From positions 342,701 to 406,700 of the forward strand of contig NZ_RKIJ01000012.1 of NCBI RefSeq assembly GCF_003752595.1: DNA of 64,000 nucleotides, given 5' to 3'. Positions 17,711 through 25,127 of the stretch are shown piece after piece. Positions within the stretch are counted from its first letter, which is position 1. Each line of letters begins with the position of its first letter. The notes below the pieces were generated by a model. It searched no databases. It was not told the origin of the DNA and worked only from the letters and a program-made list of their open reading frames with translations. The translations under genes were made by a program, and so were the position numbers. The stretch is from Cellulomonas sp. PhB143 (GTDB lineage Bacteria > Actinomycetota > Actinomycetes > Actinomycetales > Cellulomonadaceae).

Positions 17711-19297
17711 CGACTGCCAGGGTTCGTTGATGCCGGCGGCGACGTGCCATCGGTAGAGCTCGCGGGCGTTGTAGGCGGCGAGGGTGAACGCGAGGAGCAG
17801 TGCGGTGGGGTTGAGTCCGCGGACGCGGATGAAGCCGTGGTTGACGTTGGCGTCGTGGACGCGGATCTTCGAGTTGAGGCTCTCGATGCGGTTGCGGCGG
17901 TGGTAGGAGCTGGCCCAGGCGGTGGACTGCCAGGGCAGGCGTTGGCGGTCTCGTTCGTGCAGGGTGTCGGGCACGGTGAGGGTGATGCCGCAGCCGCAGG
18001 CTGAGCCCGGGGTGCAGGTGGTGGTGGGTATGTCCTGGCTACGCCGCATCGAGGCTGGCGTGTTGGGGCAGCGGACGTGGCCCGCCAGGGCCGGTCCTTT
18101 GTAGCGCTGGGTGCCCAGGGCGTCGTTGCGGCGGCTGTGCCGGGTGAATCGGAAGGGTTCGCGGGCGTCGAAGAGCTCGCGGACACGGGCATTGTCGCCA
18201 CTCGTCTGGCCGATCCGTGGTGGCTCGAGCTGGCGCAGGTTCGTCGGGATAGCGGCGCTGTACAGGCTGCCGTCGATCCACAGGGTGCCGGGGACGGGGC
18301 CCGGGCGGGTGCCTCGCTGTGACGAGTGCAGGTCGAAGACGACCTCGACGCCGCGGTTTCGCAGCGGTCGGGCGAAGTGCTCGCCCGTGGCCATCGTGTA
18401 GCCGCGGTCGAAGAGCGCCTCGGTGACGTCGCCGTGGCTCATGACGGCGTCGACCAGGGCGAGAGCTGCTCCGATGCGGTCGGTCACGCCGGGGCGCAGT
18501 GCCATGCCGGCGCACAGCAGAGGGACCTCATTACCGGTGCCCTCGTCTGCGATGTAGGTCGCCAGGTGGAGTTCGAAGCCGACGTAGAACTCGGTGGGGC
18601 GCCTGTTGGTGGCGGTGCGCTTGGCCCAGCGCGCTTCCCTGTCGGCGCAGATCCGTCCGTCCGGGTGTAGGGCGTCATGCGGGTAGGCCGCGTAGTACGA
18701 CTCCACGTCGGTTCCGTCGATCGCGACCGCGGGTGTGCGCGGGAACGTGGTGGGCAGACCTGCTTGGACGATCGTGGAGTGGATCTGCTCGGGAGTCAGT
18801 GCTAGGGCCGGGCACGACGTCGGGCACGGGTCGATCTCCCCGGTGTCGGCGTTGACCCACACGGTGTGGTCGTGGTCGACGCTCACGCCAGCCCTGGTGG
18901 CGGCGCTCAGAGCGTGGAGGCGGTCGAGGATCCTCTTGTCCAGGCCCGTACGGGCGTCGCTGGTAGCGACCCATTCCTCGGGGATCCCGAGCTGGGCGCG
19001 GGCCCGTGGTGACATCTCCGCCACGGTGCGAGCGACCGACGCGATGGTCAGCGTCGCCGGGTTCGTCAAGGTGTGGAAGAACAGGATGCGGGCCAGGAGG
19101 GCGTAGCTCAGCAGGGCAGGACGGCCAACTCGCTTGGTGCACGCATCGAGAAGGATTGTCAGGGTGGGCGTGTTCGACATGGCGATGGCCCGGTTGATCC
19201 GTTGCTGCTCGGTCATGCGGTCGGGATGGTAGTCACGACGGCTGGCACCGGTCGGCGTGTGCTGCGGTCGGCGTCTGCGAGTCGTCTCCCTGGTCAC
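17594..19297 (-). CDS. DDE-type transposase
   Basis: A 567-aa protein with a likely RNase-H-like DDE catalytic triad: Asp194 or Asp197 in AIDGTDVES, Asp297 in ALFDRGYTM and Glu472 in RRNRIESLNSKIR. The E motif and the C-terminal AAYNARELYRW resemble IS4/IS1182-type transposases. Between the second D and E there is a Cys-containing insert (CPNTPASM then CTPGSACGCG) that could bind zinc. The GTG start overlaps the stop of the upstream recombinase-like gene (GTGA), so both are co-translated from one minus-strand transcript. The ORF looks intact. The exact IS family is not recognised; a truncated related copy lies at 28047-28391. Confidence 0.75.
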   Translation of the reverse strand: MTRETTRRRRPQHTPTGASRRDYHPDRMTEQQRINRAIAMSNTPTLTILLDACTKRVGRPALLSYALLARILFFHTLTNPATLTIASVARTVAEMSPRARAQLGIPEEWVATSDARTGLDKRILDRLHALSAATRAGVSVDHDHTVWVNADTGEIDPCPTSCPALALTPEQIHSTIVQAGLPTTFPRTPAVAIDGTDVESYYAAYPHDALHPDGRICADREARWAKRTATNRRPTEFYVGFELHLATYIADEGTGNEVPLLCAGMALRPGVTDRIGAALALVDAVMSHGDVTEALFDRGYTMATGEHFARPLRNRGVEVVFDLHSSQRGTRPGPVPGTLWIDGSLYSAAIPTNLRQLEPPRIGQTSGDNARVRELFDAREPFRFTRHSRRNDALGTQRYKGPALAGHVRCPNTPASMRRSQDIPTTTCTPGSACGCGITLTVPDTLHERDRQRLPWQSTAWASSYHRRNRIESLNSKIRVHDANVNHGFIRVRGLNPTALLLAFTLAAYNARELYRWHVAAGINEPWQSYLGEPIDDRPIGYTTRSRTKPRRGPPRTAGNTRHNPTT

Positions 19298-20361
19298 GGG
19301 CGGGTGACCTCCGCGACGAGCTCTGCTTCGTCGGGTTGGGGCATGAACTTCATGACGTGACTGAATGACTTCCAGGACGTCACACCAGCCATCTGCGAGA
19401 GCGCGTTGAGGTGGACACGGTTGTCGAGGTGCGCCAGCATCCAGGTCGCCCGAAGCCGGTAGGTCTTGAGATCGGGACAGTCGGGCGGGCGTTCGATGTG
19501 CTCCAGCATGTGGCCCAAGGGACCGCGGTCCCAGTCCTTGGCGACGAACCCGAGGATCGTCGCGCCAGGATCGTCTTCCTTGATCTGTGCCAGGGTCACG
19601 TCGTAGGGCGGCGAGATAGGGATCGTGCGCGGGTGGTCGCCGTGAACGACCAGGCAGAGGTGACCGTGACGTTCGACGAGGTCGTCGGTCATGGCGTCGC
19701 GGGCCTCGCGAGGGTAGAGGCCCGCGCCAAGACCCAGGGCGAGCAGCGCGGTCAGTCGTCGTCTTCTGGATGCTGTGCGCTGTTGTGCAGCAACCTCGAG
19801 GAGGCGGCTGACCTCGGCCGGCGTATAGGGGACGATCGTGTACTCGGCGCGCAGCTGGTGCGGCAGTGGTGCCCAGGGTGCTCGGCGGGTCAATGCGGTG
19901 GAGTAGCGCCGCAGGTCAGCACGCCGTGTTGCCCTCGAGGATTCGGCCAGGTGGGTACATCCGACGGCGATGTACCGTTCCACCACGTCGGGGCTGAACA
20001 TCGCCTCGCGATCCAGCGGGTGGCCCTGACGGTGGGCCCACACGACGAACTGACTCAGGGTCCGCATCGATTCTGTCGCCCGTCGGGGCTCGCTCGGATG
20101 CAGGTCCAAGGCGACCGCGCGGGTGAACTCGGCGACGGGCGCCCAGAAGTCCGCGCGGATCGCGTAAGGGGTGTACGCGCGGACACGGGCCTTGGCAAGA
20201 CGGGCGTCGTTCTCGGCGTTGCGGTTGACGGCGTCAGTTCCAGAAGAGCAGTCTGAAGGCATAGAAGGACCCCCATCGAAACGCGGGACTTTCTTGCAGC
20301 GGAAGTAGTGGTCCGCTGATGCGAGGCGATCGGGCTCGGGAGTTGCCGCTCCTGGGCCCAT
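19294..20361 (-). CDS. tyrosine-recombinase-like protein, probably degenerate
   Basis: A 355-aa protein whose layout follows a site-specific integrase: an N-terminal SAM-like core-binding region (TRAVALDLHPSEPRRATESM), then a catalytic-like region with LLALGLGAGLYPREARDAM in the place of the first Arg box. YRLRATWMLAHLDNRVHLNALSQMAG stands in the place of the H-x-x-R box. In that box the usual His is Tyr while Arg remains, and no clear nucleophilic Tyr follows, so strand-transfer activity is doubtful. An alternative ATG start is at 20262. It overlaps the transposase gene by 4 bp. A role as DNA-binding regulator or targeting factor of the transposase is possible; this is inference. Confidence 0.6.
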   Translation of the reverse strand: MGPGAATPEPDRLASADHYFRCKKVPRFDGGPSMPSDCSSGTDAVNRNAENDARLAKARVRAYTPYAIRADFWAPVAEFTRAVALDLHPSEPRRATESMRTLSQFVVWAHRQGHPLDREAMFSPDVVERYIAVGCTHLAESSRATRRADLRRYSTALTRRAPWAPLPHQLRAEYTIVPYTPAEVSRLLEVAAQQRTASRRRRLTALLALGLGAGLYPREARDAMTDDLVERHGHLCLVVHGDHPRTIPISPPYDVTLAQIKEDDPGATILGFVAKDWDRGPLGHMLEHIERPPDCPDLKTYRLRATWMLAHLDNRVHLNALSQMAGVTSWKSFSHVMKFMPQPDEAELVAEVTRP

Positions 20362-20393
20362 TTTCGCGCCTTCGGCGCCCTGCGCCGACTGGC

Positions 20394-20630
20394 TCAGCCC
20401 ATGTCGGCTCCGCCCTCGTCGTCGAGAGCCTTCGCCAAGAGGTCTGCGTGTACCGCCGTCACTGGCCGGCCTGAAGCACGAGCAGTCTCGTACAGGCGGA
20501 GCGCGAGGTGGGCCGGAATGCGAGCGTCGAACCGCACCGTCTCGTCGGGCGCGTAGACACGGTCGCGCGATGACGGGCGCCCCGTCCGCGCAGCTGGGAT
20601 GACCACCGCGCTGTTCTGGTTCTTCATCAT
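20394..20630 (-). CDS. small ribbon-helix-helix-like protein
   Basis: A 78-aa protein beginning MMKNQNSAVV. The segment VRFDARIPAHLALRLYETAR, followed by GRPVTAVHADLLAKAL, has the strand-helix-helix pattern of Arc/CopG-type DNA-binding proteins. The ATG at 20630 is chosen because GGAGGT lies five bases upstream. It precedes the recombinase-like gene on the same strand by 32 bp, so it is probably the first gene of the transposase transcript and may autoregulate it. Confidence 0.6.
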   Translation of the reverse strand: MMKNQNSAVVIPAARTGRPSSRDRVYAPDETVRFDARIPAHLALRLYETARASGRPVTAVHADLLAKALDDEGGADMG

Positions 20631-20885
20631 CACCACCTCCGTCGAAACGACCAAACTGTAAGAACCGGATCCGTAGATCCGTCAGTCGGTTGGTCGGACC
20701 GAGCGAAGGAGGTGGTGAGACTCCTTCAGCGCCGCGAGCCGATGGCTCAGATCAGCGGCGTGCCCCCGCACCAGGTACGGGCAGCCATCACCAAGGTATG
20801 CCCACTGGCGTCCAGAGTCACGAGCGGCACGCGCAGTTGGAAGCGGAACAGCGGACCATGGAGTCGGACGTCTCTGGAGGTGTCG

Positions 20886-21375
20886 ATGAGTCCACGACCC
20901 ATGCTGATCCTCGACCTCGACGGAGTGATCAGCCCGTACGGGAGCGAAGCGAAAGACGGGATGGCGGTTGCGCGCGTGGGCGGATACCGCCTGCTCTACC
21001 GCCCAGACGTCATCGCAGGGCTCAACGCCCTCAACAAGGAGGGAGACGTCGAGCTTCGATGGCTGACGAGCTGGGGTAGTGACGTACGCACTCACGTCGC
21101 CCCAGCACTCGGCCTCGACGACTTCCCGATGCTCGCCGAGGTGGAGAGGAACGCGACGGATCGAACGTGGTGGAAGTTGCGATCCGTTCTCTTGCACCTG
21201 CGAGGGGGCACGAGGTTCGCTCGCTTGGATCGATGATGACCTGAAGCCGACACGTCGGGCCCGAGTCCGCCGGGCCTACGGGACCGGACAGTGCCTACTC
21301 CTGCAACCAGATTCGAAACTAGGCATCAGGGCAACAGAACTCGATCAGGTGCGGACGTTCCTCGCACGCGCGTAG
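20886..21375 (+). pseudogene. HAD_SAK-like phosphatase-fold protein, frameshifted
   Basis: The ATG at 20886 has GGAGG just upstream and opens MSPRPMLILDLDGVISPYGS, the DxD motif of a HAD-fold protein. The continuation with WLTSWGSDV, LGLDDFPML and WKLRSVLLHLR matches the HAD domain found with Swiss-Army-Knife RNA repair proteins. The frame is then lost after a GGGGG run (21206-21210). In the +1 frame the expected end (SLAWIDDDLKP, then LLLQPDSKLGI, ending LARA at 21375) is present. Removing one G would restore a protein of about 163 aa. It is either a natural mutation or an indel error in the sequence. Confidence 0.65.
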
Positions 21376-21400
21376 TTCGCTTCGACGTGGACCTTGCGCC

Positions 21401-21412
21401 GGGGGGGGGGGG
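21401..21412. repeat. G12 homopolymer
   Basis: Twelve consecutive G residues lie between the HAD remnant and the IS3 remnant. Runs of this length are rare and error-prone in sequencing; the local length should not be trusted. Confidence 0.8.
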
Positions 21413-21639
21413 AGTCGTCAGGCGTTCGCCGAACGAACTCGCGCGATGCTCGGCTCGTGATCGCCACGCCCGGGAACCGGTCCGGAAATGCCGCGCCGCC
21501 TCGATAAGTCCTCCGCGATCCGGCACACCTCCTGCGCGGTTGAGCGTGACCGCGGCCGTTCCTCAGAATGCTTGGCCCCGGCGCGGTCGACTGGACAGCG
21601 CCCCCAACTACGCCCGATCAAGTGATGCCAACGAAGCCA

Positions 21640-21866
21640 GCCACGTCGCCGGTCGGCTCGACCGGCGGCAGTACGACAACGCCCTCGCCGGGGCGTTCAA
21701 CACGCTGTTCAAGGCCGAGCTCGTGCGCTACGAGGGCCCGTGGAAGTCGATCGACGACCTCGAGCTCGACACCGCGGAGTACATCGACTGGTTCAACCAC
21801 CGACGGCTGCACGGCGAGATCGGCCTCATCCCACCCCGCCGAGCTCGAGGACAACTACTACCGTAA
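21640..21866 (+). pseudogene. IS3-family transposase (OrfB) C-terminal remnant
   Basis: Only the last part of an rve-type integrase core remains: YDNALAGAFNTLFKAELV, GPWKSIDDLELDTAEYIDWF, then NHRRLHGEIG. It includes the catalytic-Glu-bearing helix region. Upstream catalytic Asp residues and OrfA are absent. Near 21830 the frame shifts and the expected ending PAELEDNYYR continues in another frame. This is a decayed insertion-sequence scar, not an active element. The 200 bp after it hold no gene and lead into the methyltransferase promoter region. Confidence 0.8.
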
Positions 21867-22004
21867 CGACCACGCTCCGGCTACTTCTGCCTCGAGCCGG
21901 GTGAAACCGTCGTACTCTTCGAGCCGACCGGATGCCGTGATCACCCGCGTGCTACGCCCCGACACACACCACGTCGAAACCGGATATCGACACGTTCGAC
22001 CCTG

Positions 22005-22026
22005 GTGTCCACTAGTGTCAGGACAC
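22005..22026. promoter_or_regulatory. inverted repeat upstream of the methyltransferase operon
   Basis: GTGTCC (22005-22010) and GGACAC (22021-22026) form an inverted repeat with a 10-base spacer that contains the palindrome ACTAGT. It lies about 60 bp before the first gene of the methyltransferase - HerA - NurA operon, where a repressor would act. Function is inferred only from position and symmetry. Confidence 0.35.
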
Positions 22027-22082
22027 AGTCCACCCAGCAGGAAGACCCGTTGAGATCCCACGTGACACACCCGAGGAGAGCC

Positions 22083-23120
22083 GTGAGCGCCGGTCCGATG
22101 ACGGCGTCGCCGATCCGGGCCGCAAGTTTGAATGAGCCGACGTCGCCGCAGCTGGGCGCGTCGCCCGTAGGCATGGAGGGTCTGATCCCGCTGGCGGGCG
22201 TGCGCCGGCCGCTACCGCTCAACACGCTCTCGCCCCTCCGGTACCCGGGCTCGAAGCGCCGCATGATTCCGGCTATTGCAGAGCTCATCGAGGCCAATGT
22301 TCCAGCACCCGAGTTGCTCGTCGAGCCGTTCTGCGGGGGAGCCAGCGTCTCGCTCGGGCTGCTTGAGATCGGCGCCGTCAAGCGAGTCCTGCTGGCGGAT
22401 CTCGATCCGCTAATTGCAGCTTTCTGGAAGGTTGCGACGACTGACACCGAGTGGCTCATCGCGGCGATGCGCAGAGAGCCGATCACCGTCGAGCGATGGG
22501 ACTACTGGCGAGCACTCAAGCCGACGGGCGCGCGCAACCGCGCCCTCAAGTGCCTCTTCCTGAATCGGACGACTTTCTCAGGGATAATCGGCGGCAACGC
22601 TGGTCCGATCGGCGGTCGGGCGCAACTCAACTACAAGATTGACTGCCGCTTTGACATGAACGGCATTGAGGCCCGACTGCGGCATGTCCGGAAGCTTGCC
22701 GACGAAGGGCGCATCGTGGGTGTTCACGAGGGCCGCTGGGAGGACTCCATCCGTGTCGCATTGGACGTCCACGCTGCCCGGGGCTGGCGAACGAAGTCCC
22801 TCGTCTTCTACATGGATCCCCCGTACATCGAGAAGGCGGGCGGGATCTACCGCCGCTCGTTCTCCGAACGCCATCACCGAGCGTTGGCGGAGTACCTGAA
22901 CGGGAGCGGCGAGCGTTGGATCCTGTCGTATGACAAGGAGCCCTTGGTCCTCGACCTCTATGGCGCGGACAAGATGCCGGAGGTCCGTCGGTTCGCGGTG
23001 CCGCACACGTACACGATGACGGGCACGAGATCGAGGCCCGTGCCGGGCCGCGAAGTGCTGTTCACGAACCTTCCCCAAGTTCCCGCCGCTCGCGGCAGGC
23101 CTGACGACACGGAGTCTTGA
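22083..23120 (+). CDS. D12-class N6-adenine DNA methyltransferase
   Basis: An enzyme of the Dam/M.DpnII family that would methylate adenine in a short DNA site, using S-adenosylmethionine. Motif order is that of the D12 (alpha) class: LRYPGSKRRMI, the SAM-binding PFCGGASVSLGLLE (F83 onward), NRTTFSGIIGGNAGPIGG, and catalytic DPPY (residues 245-248). GTG 22083 is taken as the start because GAGGAG precedes it, giving 345 aa. ATG 22098 is an alternative. The stop overlaps the HerA start (TGATG), so the two are translationally coupled. In this operon it most likely marks self DNA; the target sequence is not predictable here. Confidence 0.9.
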   Translation: MSAGPMTASPIRAASLNEPTSPQLGASPVGMEGLIPLAGVRRPLPLNTLSPLRYPGSKRRMIPAIAELIEANVPAPELLVEPFCGGASVSLGLLEIGAVKRVLLADLDPLIAAFWKVATTDTEWLIAAMRREPITVERWDYWRALKPTGARNRALKCLFLNRTTFSGIIGGNAGPIGGRAQLNYKIDCRFDMNGIEARLRHVRKLADEGRIVGVHEGRWEDSIRVALDVHAARGWRTKSLVFYMDPPYIEKAGGIYRRSFSERHHRALAEYLNGSGERWILSYDKEPLVLDLYGADKMPEVRRFAVPHTYTMTGTRSRPVPGREVLFTNLPQVPAARGRPDDTES

Positions 23121-25126
23121 TGAGCATAACGTCCGCCCTCCTCGCGGCCCAGCAGACTGCAACGCCCCTCGCGGCGCTTGTGAACGACGGATGCCACGCG
23201 ATCGGTGGCGTCTTCCGACTCGACTACAACTCTGCCGTCGTACTCACCGACGACTTCAGGAAGAAGCAGGCCGGTGGCGTACCCCACGGCGGGTTCCTAC
23301 TTGCCGCGGCGGGCACGCAGACCGCGGAAGGGTTCACCCTCGACGACGAGGAGCTGATCCTCCTTCGCGTGCGGGGCACGGCTCCCCTTCCGAACGAGCC
23401 AGACCTCGTACAGACGCGACTGGCCGTCGTCCGTGACGCAGGAGATTCGGGCAAGGGCTTCGACGAGGTCACCGATGAGTTGACGCGCAACGAGCTCCAG
23501 CAGTCCGCCTTCGACTGCGAGGTGATCGGGACCTTCTACACGTCGGGCAACTCAGACCTCGTCGAGTTCGGGGCTGACATCGATAACGTCGTCTCGTCAG
23601 CCAAGTACCAGGTCTTCCTCCCCTCGAAGAAGGTGCTGTCGTGGCTCGCGTCGTACCCCGAGACTGGTGAGGACGACCTACTGCCGCTCGGCGTGGTGCG
23701 CTTCTCGTCTACTCGCCGTCGGGCCCGGGCATCGGGGATCGACCAGGCGGAGGTCCGGGTACACATCGACGACTTCGTGGCGCGCAAGACCGCGGTGTTC
23801 GGCATGACCCGAACCGGCAAGTCCAACACTGTGAAGACAATCGTTACGGCTGTCCACCGCCAGAGCTCCTTGACCGACGCGCGCGTCGGCCAGCTGATCT
23901 TTGATCCTCAGGGTGAGTACGCGAACATCAACGATCAGGACAAGACGGGCCTCCGGCTCCTCGGCGACACGGCTGACCACGTGCGCGTCTACAAGGAGAG
24001 CCCCGACCCGAGCGAGGCCGTGGAGAGACCCCTTCGGATCAACTTCCTGGATGCGGCGAGCCTCCAGACGGTATGGGCCATGGTGCAGCAGGAGGTTGCC
24101 GAGTCGGCCTCAGCGGGAGCTCAGTACATGGCTGGCTTTCGCGCGGTCGATTTCGCCGTGCCTGATCCGAAAGACGTGAGCGCGCAGTCTCACTTCGAGC
24201 GCAACCGGCTCGCGTTCTACGCTCTGCTCCACCGCGCTGGAATTTCGGGCCCCCTCCCGAGTACCCGCATCATGCTGACGAACGACCTCGTGACCGAGGC
24301 CACTACCGGCCCGAAGGCGATCGCGGATGTCACGGGGTCTGGGAAGTACGCATACGTGAAGACCACCGCCGCTGCCGAGAAACTCCTTGACTGGTTGAAG
24401 TCTCAGAACGCCGATGGGAAGCTCACGGAGTCCTGGAAGCGTGACTTCGACAAGGGCGAGCTCGCCGACATCCTGAAGGCCATGGAGGGCCGGGCCGGAG
24501 ATGCTGCGATCAAGCGCCTCAAGCCGTTCCACGATCGCAACGCCATCGGCGACATCGGTGATCTCGTGTGGCAGGACATGCTTGCGGGCCGGCTCGTCAT
24601 CGTCGATCTGTCCAAGGGCAACGGCACCGTTGTTAAGACGCTGTCCGAGCGGATCGTTACGACGCTGCTCGATCGTGCTCGCGACGACTTCGCTGCGGGA
24701 AAGAAGCCACACCCCTTCCAGGTGATCGTCGAGGAGGCGCACAACCTGTTCGAGCGGGGCGCCAAGGAGGTGGCCGGGAACCCTTGGGTCCGCATGTCTA
24801 AGGAGGCGGCGAAGTACAAGATCGGACTGATCTACGCGACACAGGAGGTCTCTAGCGTGGACCAGCGCATCCTCTCTAACACTTCTAACTGGTTGGTCGC
24901 CCACCTCAACTCGGACAATGAAACCAAGGAGTTGTCGCACTACTACGACTTCAAGACGTGGGCCGAGAGCATCCGCCGAGCCGAGGACCAAGGGTTCGTG
25001 CGCATGAAGACGTACTCCGGCAAGTACATCGTTCCCGTACAGGTCGCGAAGTTCGACCACGACATGATCAACGAAGCAAGGCGGGCCTCTGGCTTGCAGC
25101 CGGTTGATCCCGCAAAGATCGCCTGA
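23120..25126 (+). CDS. HerA-type DNA-translocating ATPase (DUF87)
   Basis: A 668-aa hexameric-motor ATPase of the HerA/FtsK superfamily. The N-terminal ~210 residues have the look of a HAS-barrel and lead-in domain. Walker A is GMTRTGKSNT (228-237), followed by FDPQGEYANI, typical of DUF87. Walker B with its catalytic Glu is VIVEEAHNLF (about 535-544), followed by the sensor-like region YATQEVSSVDQRILSNTSNW. HerA proteins pump DNA into partner nucleases. Here the NurA-like gene starts one base after the stop and the methyltransferase overlaps the start, so all three must be co-expressed. GGAG precedes the ATG. Confidence 0.9.
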   Translation: MSITSALLAAQQTATPLAALVNDGCHAIGGVFRLDYNSAVVLTDDFRKKQAGGVPHGGFLLAAAGTQTAEGFTLDDEELILLRVRGTAPLPNEPDLVQTRLAVVRDAGDSGKGFDEVTDELTRNELQQSAFDCEVIGTFYTSGNSDLVEFGADIDNVVSSAKYQVFLPSKKVLSWLASYPETGEDDLLPLGVVRFSSTRRRARASGIDQAEVRVHIDDFVARKTAVFGMTRTGKSNTVKTIVTAVHRQSSLTDARVGQLIFDPQGEYANINDQDKTGLRLLGDTADHVRVYKESPDPSEAVERPLRINFLDAASLQTVWAMVQQEVAESASAGAQYMAGFRAVDFAVPDPKDVSAQSHFERNRLAFYALLHRAGISGPLPSTRIMLTNDLVTEATTGPKAIADVTGSGKYAYVKTTAAAEKLLDWLKSQNADGKLTESWKRDFDKGELADILKAMEGRAGDAAIKRLKPFHDRNAIGDIGDLVWQDMLAGRLVIVDLSKGNGTVVKTLSERIVTTLLDRARDDFAAGKKPHPFQVIVEEAHNLFERGAKEVAGNPWVRMSKEAAKYKIGLIYATQEVSSVDQRILSNTSNWLVAHLNSDNETKELSHYYDFKTWAESIRRAEDQGFVRMKTYSGKYIVPVQVAKFDHDMINEARRASGLQPVDPAKIA

Positions 25127-25127
25127 C

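Larger units (their letters stand above)
17594..20654 (-). mobile_element. candidate three-gene transposable unit
   Basis: The RHH-like, recombinase-like and DDE transposase genes run in one direction with 32-bp spacing and a 4-bp overlap. I could not find terminal inverted repeats or a target-site duplication by eye, so the outer limits are those of the genes only. The 3' part of the unit is duplicated at 28047-28391. Confidence 0.5.

Noticed and set aside
20682..21197. 171-codon minus-strand frame opposite the HAD_SAK-like gene
   Set aside because: No domain or SD, and the plus-strand frame has clear HAD motifs.
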